Assembly: GCA_026400105.1 (NCBI GenBank)
Contig: JAPLPQ010000081.1
Span: forward strand, 1 to 36,740
Length of the DNA: 36,740 nt
Origin: Burkholderiales bacterium
GTDB taxonomy: Bacteria; Pseudomonadota; Gammaproteobacteria; Burkholderiales; Burkholderiaceae_C
Reading direction: 5' to 3'
Under the pieces are notes generated by a model, which ran no database searches, was not told the DNA's origin, and saw nothing but the letters and a program-made list of their open reading frames with translations. This document shows positions 8,092 to 15,507 of the stretch, piece after piece; the stretch's first letter is position 1, and every line of letters begins with the position of its first letter. The translations under genes were made by a program, and so were the position numbers.

Positions 8092-9093
8092 ATGGCACAA
8101 CTCGTTGCAGCCTTCGGCTCATCGCACAGCATCATGCTGGTCTCGCAGCGCGAGGACTGGCAGCACCACTTCAAGCTGATCGACCCCAAGAACGCCCATT
8201 ACTACGACAAGCAGGGCAACAAGACCGATTACGCCGCGCTGCTGGCCGCGGCACCGGCCGGCAGCGCGGCCATGGTCACGCCTGACAAGATGAGCGAGCG
8301 CTACGACGCCGCCGAAGCCGCGATGGACCAGTTGCATGAACGCATCAAGGCGGCGCGGCTGGACCTGCTGCTGATCGTGGGCGATGACCAGACCGAGCTG
8401 TTCCATACCAGCAACAACCCGGCCATCGCGATCTACTACGGCGCGACCATCCGCAACACGGCGCGCGAACCCGCCAGTCCCAGCGACAGCTGGGTCAAGT
8501 CGGCGCGCATGTGGCGCCACGAACCCGAGCAGGACCGCGACTACCCGGTCAAGCAGGACCTGGCCGAATGGCTGATCCGCCAGCTCTGCGAGCGCGACTT
8601 CGACATCGCGGCCATGGACGGCCTGACGCCGGGCCAGTTCGAGGGCCATGCCTTCCAGTTCGTGCACCGCCGCCTGCTGCAAGACCATGAGCTGCCGGTG
8701 ATCCCGGTCATCCTCAACACCTTCGATCCGCCGAACCAGCCGACGCCGCGCCGCTGCGTGGCCTTGGGGGCAGCGCTGCGCGAGCTGATCGCGGCCTGGC
8801 CCGAGGACCTGCGCGTGGGCGTGATCGCCTCCGGCGGCCTGAGCCATTTCGTGGTCGATGAAGCGCTCGACCTGCAGGTGCTCGGCGCGATCCGGAACAA
8901 GGACAGTGCCGCCCTGGCGGCGCTCGACCCCAAGCTGCTGCAAGCCGGCAGCTCCGAAATCCGCAACTGGCTGGTGGTCGGCGAGCTGGCGCGCGATCTT
9001 GACCTGGACTGGGTCGAGTACCAGCCCGGCTACCGCACCCCGGCCTTGACCGGCACCGGGCTGGCCTTTGCCGCCTGGAAACCCCTTGCCTGA
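8092..9093 (+). CDS. LigB-superfamily (class III extradiol dioxygenase-like) protein with altered metal site
   Basis: A 333-residue protein of the LigB/class III extradiol dioxygenase superfamily, which cleaves catecholic rings next to the diol using Fe(II). By comparison with LigB (ligands His12, His61, Glu242; catalytic His195), His12 is present (GSSHS), a His aligns with His195 (GGLSHF, His252), and a Glu fits Glu242 (GSSEIRNW, Glu289). The second ligand position reads VGDDQTELF, with Gln100 where LigB has NDH. I have seen the DDQ form in other uncharacterised members, so it may define a subfamily rather than a dead enzyme. There is no LigA-like small subunit beside it. The aldolase-like genes that follow suggest a ring-cleavage and lower-pathway pair. 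Activity is uncertain. Confidence 0.75.
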   Translation: MAQLVAAFGSSHSIMLVSQREDWQHHFKLIDPKNAHYYDKQGNKTDYAALLAAAPAGSAAMVTPDKMSERYDAAEAAMDQLHERIKAARLDLLLIVGDDQTELFHTSNNPAIAIYYGATIRNTAREPASPSDSWVKSARMWRHEPEQDRDYPVKQDLAEWLIRQLCERDFDIAAMDGLTPGQFEGHAFQFVHRRLLQDHELPVIPVILNTFDPPNQPTPRRCVALGAALRELIAAWPEDLRVGVIASGGLSHFVVDEALDLQVLGAIRNKDSAALAALDPKLLQAGSSEIRNWLVVGELARDLDLDWVEYQPGYRTPALTGTGLAFAAWKPLA

Positions 9094-9111
9094 CCTAGAG
9101 GAGCCCTAGAC

Positions 9112-9795
9112 ATGAGCGACCCGAATATCCAACGCCTGCGCCGGCTCGATGCCTGCGCGGTCTCCGACGCCCTCGACAAGCTGGGTCTGCCCGGCGCGGT
9201 CACCGGGCTGCCCTTGCGCAGCGCCGGCCCTGGCGGCAACAGCCGCATCGCCGGCCGTGCCGTGACCATGAAGGTCGGTCCTGGCCAGCCGCCGCCGGGC
9301 CCGCCCAGGCACCTGGGCTGCCGCGCGATCGAGCAAGCCGGCCCCGACGACATCATCGTGGTCGAGCAGCGCAGCGGCCTGGAAGCCGGCTGCTGGGGCG
9401 GACTGCTGACCCTGGGCGCCAAGATGCGCCGCATTGCGGGCGTGGTGGCCGACGGACCGCTGCGCGATGTGGATGAGGCCATCGGCTACGAATTTCCCAT
9501 CTACAGCCGCAGCCTGACCTCGCGCACCGCCCGCGGCCGCGTGGTCGAGCTCGGCACCCAGGTGCCCGTCACGCTCGGCGCCGAGCAGGGTGGCCAGGTC
9601 ACGGTCCAGCCGGGCGACTACCTGCTGGCCGACCGCAGCGCGGTCATCGTGATCGCCGCGTCCCGGATCGAACAGGTGCTGGAGGCGGCCGAAACCATCG
9701 TCGCCAAGGAGGCTGCCATGGCCAAGGCCATCCTGGCCGGGACGCCGATCGGCGAGGTCATGGGTGGCAATTACGAACAGATGCTGGAGCAATGA
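9112..9795 (+). CDS. RraA-family protein (HMG/CHA aldolase-like), first of three
   Basis: A 227-residue RraA-fold protein. The family includes the 4-hydroxy-4-methyl-2-oxoglutarate / 4-carboxy-4-hydroxy-2-oxoadipate aldolases that end the protocatechuate 4,5- and gallate pathways, as well as the RNase E inhibitor RraA. Metal- and substrate-contacting features of the aldolases are visible: WGGLLTLGAKM followed about 20 residues later by GPLRD (Arg118, Asp119). The N-terminal LDACAVSDALDKLGL is typical. It begins 18 bp after the LigB-like gene and its stop overlaps the next paralogue. The context favours a catabolic aldolase or decarboxylase over RNase E control. Which of the three paralogues does what cannot be told from sequence. 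Confidence 0.8.
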   Translation: MSDPNIQRLRRLDACAVSDALDKLGLPGAVTGLPLRSAGPGGNSRIAGRAVTMKVGPGQPPPGPPRHLGCRAIEQAGPDDIIVVEQRSGLEAGCWGGLLTLGAKMRRIAGVVADGPLRDVDEAIGYEFPIYSRSLTSRTARGRVVELGTQVPVTLGAEQGGQVTVQPGDYLLADRSAVIVIAASRIEQVLEAAETIVAKEAAMAKAILAGTPIGEVMGGNYEQMLEQ

Positions 9796-10463
9796 AGATG
9801 AGCGATATCCAAGACAAGAACGTGGCGCGCGCCGCCAAACTCGACACCCCCACGCTGAGCGATGCGCTCGACAAGCTGGGCATCCTGGGCCAGTGCTACA
9901 AGATCAAGCCGCGCAGCAGCGACTTCCGCATGGCCGGCCGGGCCTGGACGCTCAAGTACGGGCCGGCTGCCAAGCCCTGCGGCACGGTGGGCGACTACAT
10001 CGACGACGTCGCACCCGGCAGCGTGGTGGTGCTCGACAACAACGGCCGCGAGGACTGTACGGTGTGGGGCGACATCCTGACCGAGATCGCGCACCGGCGC
10101 GGCATTGCCGGCACCGTCATCAACGGCATCAACCGCGACACCCACCTGTGCCTGTCGCTGGGCTATCCGGTGTTCTCGATCGACCACTGGATGCGTACCG
10201 GCAAGGACCGGGTGCAGGTCGAGGCCACGGGGGTGCCGGTGAACATCGGCGGTGCCCGGGTCGCGCCGGGTGACATCCTCAAGGGGGACACCGACGGCGT
10301 GGTGGTGATCCCGAAGGAGCACGAGGACCGTGTGCTGGAGGTGGCCGAGGCAATCGAGGCGGCAGAAAGCCGCATTCGCGAAGCCGCGCGTGGCGGCATG
10401 CGCCTCGATGAAGCGCGCCAGCTCAACAAGTACCACAGCCTGCAAACCCGGGAGGGCGCATGA
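9792..10463 (+). CDS. RraA-family protein (HMG/CHA aldolase-like), second of three
   Basis: A 223-residue RraA-fold protein, the middle of three tandem paralogues. It opens with KLDTPTLSDALDKLGIL, has VWGDILTEIAHRRG and then NGINRD (Arg115, Asp116), the spacing of the class II pyruvate aldolase site. The ATG at 9792 overlaps the previous stop as ATGA, so it is probably translated by re-initiation; ATG 9798 is an alternative. Its own stop overlaps the next start in the same way. The strict coupling of three non-identical paralogues suggests they work together, perhaps as a hetero-oligomer, since RraA proteins form trimers and hexamers. That is an inference. Confidence 0.8.
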   Translation: MKMSDIQDKNVARAAKLDTPTLSDALDKLGILGQCYKIKPRSSDFRMAGRAWTLKYGPAAKPCGTVGDYIDDVAPGSVVVLDNNGREDCTVWGDILTEIAHRRGIAGTVINGINRDTHLCLSLGYPVFSIDHWMRTGKDRVQVEATGVPVNIGGARVAPGDILKGDTDGVVVIPKEHEDRVLEVAEAIEAAESRIREAARGGMRLDEARQLNKYHSLQTREGA

Positions 10464-11122
10464 AACGCCACGACCCCGCCCTGACCACCCGGCTCGAGGT
10501 GGCGCGCCTGCCCGCCGAACTGATTGCCCACGCCGCGCAGCTGCCGACGGCTACCCTGCATGAAGCCGGCAAGAAGATCGGCGCCTTGCCGTCTGCCATC
10601 AAGCCGGTGGCGCCGCAGTTCAGGTTTGCCGGTTCGGCGCTGACCGTGCATTCGCCGCCTGGCGACAACCTGTGGCTGCACCGGGCCCTGGAGCTGGCGC
10701 AACCCGGCGATGTGATGGTGGTCTATGCCAACGGTGCCCATGAGCATGGTTACTGGGGCGAGATCATGACCACCATGGCCCAGGTGCGCGGCCTGGCCGG
10801 TCTGGTGATCGATGGCTGCGTGCGCGACGGTGCGCTGCTGGGTGAATTTGGCTTTCCGGTGTTTGCCCGTGGCCTGTGCATCCAGGGCACCGGCAAGGAC
10901 TTCGGCGCCATCGGCTGGATCAACTATCCGGTCACGCTGGGCCAGGTGGTGGTCCATGCCGGTGATCTGGTGGTGGGCGACAGCGACGGCGTGGTGGTCA
11001 TTCCTCAAGCCCAGGCGGCCGAGGTCGTTGCCGCCAGCCTGAAACGCGAAGCCGACGAGGCCGCCATCCTGGAGCGCCTGCGCCGGGGCGAGTCCACCAT
11101 GGCCGTCTACGGCTGGAATTGA
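10460..11122 (+). CDS. RraA-family HMG/CHA aldolase-like protein, third of three
   Basis: A 220-residue RraA-fold protein. Of the three paralogues this one looks closest to bona fide 4-carboxy-4-hydroxy-2-oxoadipate aldolases and to the pmdF product encoded at 19969. It has ATLHEAGKKIGALP, GSALTVHSPPGDNLWLHRAL, YWGEIMTTMAQVRGLAG and DGCVRDG, with Arg122 and Asp123 at essentially the positions known from the Pseudomonas aldolase (Arg123, Asp124). If so, it would split a branched oxo-acid to pyruvate plus oxaloacetate or pyruvate. The start overlaps the preceding stop as ATGA. A crotonase-like gene follows after 17 bp. Confidence 0.82.
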   Translation: MKRHDPALTTRLEVARLPAELIAHAAQLPTATLHEAGKKIGALPSAIKPVAPQFRFAGSALTVHSPPGDNLWLHRALELAQPGDVMVVYANGAHEHGYWGEIMTTMAQVRGLAGLVIDGCVRDGALLGEFGFPVFARGLCIQGTGKDFGAIGWINYPVTLGQVVVHAGDLVVGDSDGVVVIPQAQAAEVVAASLKREADEAAILERLRRGESTMAVYGWN

Positions 11123-11139
11123 AGGAGCTGTAGGCAGCC

Positions 11140-11814
11140 ATGGAAACCACAGCCCCAGCGTCAACCAGCCCCCTTCTTGTCATCGAGGACGGGATCGCCA
11201 CCGCCGCCAATACAACAGGTCAGGGCAAGCCGGTATTCAGTGCCGGCTACCACATCGGTGGCTTCGAGGCAGAGGATGCAGTCCCTGATTTGTTCTCAAG
11301 AATACCTGATGCGATTGCGTCGATGCGACCGATCACGGTGTGTGCCCTCAACGGCAGCGTCTATGGCGGGGCTACCGACATCTTGCTGGCTTGCGATATT
11401 GGCGTTGCGCTGGAAGGTGCAGAGTTTCGCATGCCTGCTGCAGCATTGGGACTTCATTACTACCCTTCAGGACTGAAAAGATACGTTGCCAGGCTGGGCC
11501 AGTCAATGACGCTCAGAGCATTCCTGACTGCACAAGCCATACCGGTTGAAACGCTGAAGGGGGTGGGGTTCTTGACGGAAGTTTTTCCTGAAAAGTCCTG
11601 GTCGGCTGCTGTCGAGAACCTGGTGTCAAAAATCAGGGATCTGGCGCCATTGGCGGCCCAGTTGACGAAGCGGTCCATCCTGGAGATATCGCACAGAAAC
11701 TTCGATATCGAGGCGATCAGAAACAGGGAAGCCCTGACTGCATCCAGTCAGGATTTCCTGGAGGGGCGCCAGGCGTTTGCTGAAAAGCGCAAGCCCAATT
11801 TCACGGGGAGATAG
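11140..11814 (+). CDS. Crotonase-superfamily protein, shortened, possibly decaying
   Basis: A 224-residue enoyl-CoA hydratase/isomerase-family protein; usual members have about 255-265. The family core is visible: KPVFSAGYHIGGF (first oxyanion-hole segment), NGSVYGGATDILLACDIGVA (second segment) and AEFRMPAAALGLHYYPSG. Between the opening strand VIEDGIAT and TGQGKPVFSAG, about 40 residues that normally form the first beta-alpha units appear to be missing, in frame. The proline/glycine pattern around the hydratase glutamates is also unusual. The DNA is visibly more AT-rich than the genes before it, and codon use is more relaxed, hinting at separate origin or decay. GAAGGAG lies before the ATG, so it may still be translated. 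Its activity is doubtful. Confidence 0.7.
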   Translation: METTAPASTSPLLVIEDGIATAANTTGQGKPVFSAGYHIGGFEAEDAVPDLFSRIPDAIASMRPITVCALNGSVYGGATDILLACDIGVALEGAEFRMPAAALGLHYYPSGLKRYVARLGQSMTLRAFLTAQAIPVETLKGVGFLTEVFPEKSWSAAVENLVSKIRDLAPLAAQLTKRSILEISHRNFDIEAIRNREALTASSQDFLEGRQAFAEKRKPNFTGR

Positions 11815-11902
11815 GTTTTCAACTCATGGAGGGTGGCTGATTCATGTGATTTCTCAAATATCCATCTGGATTTCTCGCTAAAAACATCGACAGGAGACAT
11901 GT

Positions 11903-12886
11903 ATGAAAAAAAGTATTCTTCCCTTGCTGGCCTTGTTCGCATCGACCTGCGCCATGGCTCAATCCAACGCGATCCTCTCGGGTGGCGTGGTGATCGGATT
12001 GAAGCAGTCTTCGGCCAAGGCCGACGGCACGCCGTCCAAGACTGGCATCGATAACCTCGATGCGGCTGGCAACCACTATACGATCCGCACGACAGAAGAC
12101 CTGGGCGGCGGCCTCAAGGCCAACGTCCTGCTGAATTACCGCTTCAACCCGGATACCGGGTCTACCGGCAACGGCCATGACTATTTCGCCAACACCAAGC
12201 TGGGCTTGAGCGGTGCGTTTGGCGAGGTCTCGATGGGCAGGTTCTGGGGGCCGGTGGACTTTCTGCTGCGTCCAGCGCTGGATATCTATACCCCGCTGGG
12301 CCTGGGTGCCACCGTCTATGGTGGTCCGCTGGATGCGCCGACGCGCTACAACGGCACCCTCATGTATGAAACCCCTGAAATCCAGGGCTTCAAGGCCGGC
12401 ATCTCCTATGTCCCCAAGGCCGAGATGACCAGCAACAAGGTCAACACCACGGAAGTGGCGTTGCGCTATCGCAGCGGACCCCTGGCCCTGGGCGTCGGTT
12501 TCACCAAGAATGCCGGTACGGCACCTTCATCGAAGGACAACGCCGAGGGCAAGGACGTCCTGACCGTCGGGGGCGCCTATGACTTCGATGTTGCCAAAGT
12601 CGGCCTGACTTACACCCATGTGGACGCCTTCGGCACCACGCCTGAGTCCGAGCGCTGGAGCACGGCGGTACGCGTTCCGATCACGTCGGCTGCCCGTCTG
12701 AAGCTGGGCTATGAAGACCAGAAGTTCAAGGGCGGCAGCTCGACCAAGGCGGTGGCTTTTGGTGGCGAGTACACCCTGAGCAAGCGCACCATGGTGTTTG
12801 CCGAGATCGGTAAGGTGGACTCCGACCTGGCCAAGTCGGACGAAAAAGATGCGACCTATCTGCTGGGCATCAAGCACAGCTTCTGA
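11903..12886 (+). CDS. Outer-membrane porin (Burkholderiales Gram-negative porin family)
   Basis: A 327-residue trimeric-type porin. An AGGAGA site precedes the ATG. A signal peptide (MKKSILPLLALFASTCAMA, cleaved before QSNA) leads into beta-strands of alternating character: GGVVIGL, EDLGGGLKANVLLNY, LSGAFGEVSMGRFWGP. The chain ends in KHSF, a C-terminal phenylalanine as recognised by the BAM complex. It forms a general or substrate-tuned diffusion channel for small solutes. Its place at the end of the CoA-pathway cluster suggests a channel for the pathway substrate, though the 88-bp leader upstream and AT-rich start region leave room for its own promoter. A strong terminator follows. The porin call is firm; the specificity is unknown. 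Confidence 0.93.
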   Translation: MKKSILPLLALFASTCAMAQSNAILSGGVVIGLKQSSAKADGTPSKTGIDNLDAAGNHYTIRTTEDLGGGLKANVLLNYRFNPDTGSTGNGHDYFANTKLGLSGAFGEVSMGRFWGPVDFLLRPALDIYTPLGLGATVYGGPLDAPTRYNGTLMYETPEIQGFKAGISYVPKAEMTSNKVNTTEVALRYRSGPLALGVGFTKNAGTAPSSKDNAEGKDVLTVGGAYDFDVAKVGLTYTHVDAFGTTPESERWSTAVRVPITSAARLKLGYEDQKFKGGSSTKAVAFGGEYTLSKRTMVFAEIGKVDSDLAKSDEKDATYLLGIKHSF

Positions 12887-12918
12887 CCGTAACGTTTCTG
12901 GATGGCTCCAAAAATTTG

Positions 12919-12943
12919 CCGCCCCTTCGGGGGCGGTTTTTTT
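12919..12943 (+). terminator. Rho-independent terminator after the porin gene
   Basis: A perfect 7-bp GC stem (CCGCCCC / GGGGCGG) closed by a TTCG tetraloop is followed directly by seven T residues. It lies 33 bp past the porin stop and is a textbook intrinsic terminator for the + strand transcript. Confidence 0.95.
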
Positions 12944-12969
12944 CAGCCCGGCTCCCGCCCCCGGATACT

Positions 12970-12998
12970 AAGAAGGCATCGCCAAGCGATGCCTTCTT
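12970..12998 (-). terminator. Perfect 13-bp inverted repeat, likely terminator of the TRAP-marR operon
   Basis: AAGAAGGCATCGC, a 3-base loop, then its exact reverse complement. It lies 36 bp beyond the marR stop on the - strand and 27 bp after the porin terminator, so it separates two convergent transcripts. The arms end in CTTCTT rather than a clean T-run on either strand. It may therefore act in both directions or serve as an mRNA 3'-end structure. Confidence 0.7.
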
Positions 12999-13033
12999 GC
13001 TTGCCGTTGCACGGCGGGGACCCGCGAACCGTC

Positions 13034-13513
13034 TCAGTCGCCTGGCCTTTCGCTGCGGATCTGCTGGCGCGCCTCTTCGAGCATGCGGTCGAACATGCCG
13101 AGCAGGGCGGCCTGCTCGGCCTCGCTCAGGCATTGCAGCAGCGCCTGGTTGCGCTGCTGGATCAGCGGCATCACCCGCTCCCAGTATTGCCGGCCCAGGG
13201 CGGTCAGCGTGAGCTGCACGCAACGGCCATCCTCGGGGCTGGGCAGCTTGGAGACCAGGCCGCGTTCGACCAGCAGCTTGGTCGTGCGGCTAACCTGGGC
13301 CTTGTCGAGGTTGGCCTCGAAAGAGAGCTGCATGACCGTGAGCTGCCCAGGCTGGGAGCCGATCGCTGCCAGGCAACGCGCCTCCGGCAGGCTCAATCCC
13401 GAGCCGGCCTGGTAGAGCTCCTGGCTCATCATGTCGTTGAGCTTGCTCAGGGTATTGAGGCGGTAGGTGAAATGTCGCCTCAGTGCTGGCTGGGCCCGCG
13501 GCTCGCTGCTCAT
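13034..13513 (-). CDS. MarR-family transcriptional regulator
   Basis: A 159-residue winged-helix regulator. The N-terminal helices (RRHFTYRLNTLSKLNDMM) would form the dimer interface. The DNA-binding part follows: LSLPEARCLAAIG, then the recognition helix region LDKAQVSRTTKLLVERGLV and the wing SPEDGRCVQLTLT with the conserved DGR. MarR proteins usually repress nearby genes until an aromatic or CoA-ester ligand binds. It starts 7 bp after the TRAP permease stop on the same strand, so it is the last gene of that operon and probably controls it. The tandem repeat at 16642-16661 is a candidate operator. The ligand is unknown. Confidence 0.88.
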   Translation of the reverse strand: MSSEPRAQPALRRHFTYRLNTLSKLNDMMSQELYQAGSGLSLPEARCLAAIGSQPGQLTVMQLSFEANLDKAQVSRTTKLLVERGLVSKLPSPEDGRCVQLTLTALGRQYWERVMPLIQQRNQALLQCLSEAEQAALLGMFDRMLEEARQQIRSERPGD

Positions 13514-13520
13514 CGTCTGC

Positions 13521-14849
13521 TCATCCCATCCAGTGGACCAGTCCGAGCGAGATGGCCGGGAAGAAGACCAGGAAGCCGATGCGGATGAAGTCCGACGCCA
13601 GGAACGGCATCACGCCCTTGGCCGTTTCCATGTAGGGCACGTCCTTGGCCAGCTTCTGGATGATGAACAGGTTCATGCCGACCGGCGGATGCACCAGGCC
13701 GATCTCGACCACCATCAGCGCCAGGATGCCGAACCAGACCGACTTGTCGGGCACGCTCATACCAAAGAATTCCAGGCCCATGACCATCGGGTAGAAGATC
13801 GGGATCGTCAGCAGGATCATGGCCAGCGAGTCCATCACGCAGCCCAGCAACACGTAGACGCCCAGGATCGCGAACAGCACCAGCAGCGGCGGCATGCCGG
13901 AGCTCTTGACCCAGTCGGCCAGCTCGGTCGGCAGCTGGGTCAGCGCCAGGCCGGAGTTGAGCAGGTCGGCGCCCAGCAGCACCAGGAAAATCATGGCGGT
14001 GGCATGGGCCGTGCCGATCAGGCTCTTCTTGATGCCTTCCCAGCGCATGCCGCCGGTCAGGATGGCCAGTACGCCGCAGGCCGCTGCGCCGATCGAGGCT
14101 GCCTCGGTCGGGTTGGCCCAGCCACCGTAGATGCCGACGATGACGACGGCGAACACGCCCATGACGGGCAGCACGGCCAGGGTGGCGGTCAGGCGCTCGG
14201 CCCAGCTGTGCTTTTCGCTGGCGGGGCCGGCCTTGGGGTCGAGCGTGACGATCAGCTTGATGACCAGCATGTAGCCGGTCATGGCGATCAGGCCCGGCAC
14301 GACGGCAGCCATGAACAGCTTGCCGATCGACTCCTGGGTCAGCACGGCGTAGATCACGAGCGGCACCGAGGGCGGGATCATGATGCCCAGGGTGCCGGCG
14401 GCGGCCAGTGTGCCGGTGGCGAGGCGACCCGAGTAGCCGTGGGCCTTGAGCTCGGGCAGGGCGACCTGGGCCATGGTGGCGGCGGTGGCCAGCGAGCTGC
14501 CGCAGATGGCGCCAAAGCCGGCGCAGGCACCGGTCGAGGCCATCGCCAGGCCGCCCTTCCAGTGGCCCATGAAGGCCGCGGCGAAGCGGAACAGCGCCTT
14601 GGACAGGCCGCCATGGGTGGCGAACTGGCCCATCAGCATGAACAGCGGGATCACCGCCAGGTCATAGTTGGACAGTCGGGCGTAGGCCAGGTGGTTGAGC
14701 GTGAACAGCAGGGCCGAGGAGTCCCAGTCGTTCATGGCCATGAAGCCGGCGGCGCCGCCGATCAGCATGCCGACGCCGACATGGATGCGCAGCGCCAGCA
14801 GCACCAGCAGGCCAGCGAAAATCGAAAGACCAATAGCCATGCCGCTCAT
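13521..14849 (-). CDS. dctM: TRAP transporter large permease (DctM-type)
   Basis: A 442-residue inner-membrane protein with about twelve hydrophobic segments, the large subunit of a tripartite ATP-independent periplasmic transporter, driven by a sodium gradient in characterised cases. Family features seen include GLSIFAGLLVLLALRIHVGVGM at the start (given here only to mark the N-terminus), IPLFMLMGQ, GACAGFGAICGSS and LGIMIPPSVPLVIYAVLT. The ATG at 14849 overlaps the stop of the small-permease gene as ATGA. The longer open frame upstream lacks family sequence and is a shadow of that gene. The substrate is set by the binding protein at 15508-16554, probably an organic or aromatic acid given the neighbourhood. 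Confidence 0.92.
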   Translation of the reverse strand: MSGMAIGLSIFAGLLVLLALRIHVGVGMLIGGAAGFMAMNDWDSSALLFTLNHLAYARLSNYDLAVIPLFMLMGQFATHGGLSKALFRFAAAFMGHWKGGLAMASTGACAGFGAICGSSLATAATMAQVALPELKAHGYSGRLATGTLAAAGTLGIMIPPSVPLVIYAVLTQESIGKLFMAAVVPGLIAMTGYMLVIKLIVTLDPKAGPASEKHSWAERLTATLAVLPVMGVFAVVIVGIYGGWANPTEAASIGAAACGVLAILTGGMRWEGIKKSLIGTAHATAMIFLVLLGADLLNSGLALTQLPTELADWVKSSGMPPLLVLFAILGVYVLLGCVMDSLAMILLTIPIFYPMVMGLEFFGMSVPDKSVWFGILALMVVEIGLVHPPVGMNLFIIQKLAKDVPYMETAKGVMPFLASDFIRIGFLVFFPAISLGLVHWMG

Positions 14850-15385
14850 TTTTGGGCTCCAACAGCGGTGTTCAGGGAAAGCCGGGCGCGGTAGAGCGCG
14901 GCCAGGGTCAGCAGCGCGAAGCTGGGCACGAGCAGCAGCACGGGCTGCCAGATCGGGATCAGCAGCAGGGTCGAGACTTCCATGTTCTCGTAGCACTCCT
15001 CGACGTAGAGGGCGCTGCGCCAGGTGATGACGGCCGAGGCGATGGTCAGCAGCAGGTGGGCGATGACGTCGAGGACGGCGCGGCCCCGCTCGCTCATCCA
15101 GGTGGTCAGGGCGTCGACCTTGATGTGGTTGTCGTCTAGCTCGCAGACGGGCAGGAAGGCGGCCGAGCCGATCGCCGCGCCCATCATGAGGAGCTCCATG
15201 TCGCCCTCGATCGGGTGCGAGAACAGCTTGCGCCCGACGATGGAGACGATGGACATGATCACGAGGGCGACGAAGACCATGCCGCCGGCGAGCGCCCACC
15301 AGGTGATCACGGTGTCGAGCAGGCCGGCCAGGCCGGTGCGCCTGGGTGCTGGCGCGTCCAGGTCGTCAGGAATGAGTTCTGCCAT
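14846..15385 (-). CDS. dctQ: TRAP transporter small permease (DctQ-type)
   Basis: The small membrane subunit of the TRAP transporter, about 179 residues with four hydrophobic segments (for example WWALAGGMVFVALVIMSIV and VLDVIAHLLLTIASAVITW). It has the family pattern VSIVGRKLFSHPIEGDMELLMMG near residues 48-70 (marked here for orientation only). The start is not certain. I chose the ATG at 15385 (MAELIPDD) because conserved sequence begins just after it, but no good ribosome-binding site is visible; ATG 15424 or TTG 15439 in the same frame are alternatives. It is translationally coupled to the large permease by a 4-bp overlap. It lies 122 bp after the binding-protein gene. Confidence 0.85.
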   Translation of the reverse strand: MAELIPDDLDAPAPRRTGLAGLLDTVITWWALAGGMVFVALVIMSIVSIVGRKLFSHPIEGDMELLMMGAAIGSAAFLPVCELDDNHIKVDALTTWMSERGRAVLDVIAHLLLTIASAVITWRSALYVEECYENMEVSTLLLIPIWQPVLLLVPSFALLTLAALYRARLSLNTAVGAQK

Positions 15386-15453
15386 GGGAATGAACCGATA
15401 AGGATTTTGAAAACAGCACGACATCCTGTCGCGCCACAAGAAGAAGGCCCGAC

Positions 15454-15493
15454 CCCAGGCTGCAGGTCGAGCCGTAAATCACGCGAGGCCTGG
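15454..15493 (-). other. Possible stem-loop between TRAP P and Q genes
   Basis: CCCAGGC at 15454-15460 pairs with GCCTGGG at 15487-15493 across a 26-base loop in the gap between binding-protein and permease genes. Such structures often lower expression of the membrane subunits relative to the abundant binding protein. There is no T-run. This is weak evidence on its own. Confidence 0.3.
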
Positions 15494-15507
15494 GCCCCGC
15501 GTCAGCC

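Noticed and set aside
9112-11122. Reading the three RraA-family genes as RNase E regulators
   Set aside because: The Arg-Asp aldolase residues are kept and the genes lie in a catabolic run; RNase E control would not need three coupled copies here.
13467-14894. A 475-residue + strand open frame opposite the TRAP large permease
   Set aside because: Its product is rich in His, Gln, Asp and Arg without any fold signal, which is the mirror of a hydrophobic membrane protein.
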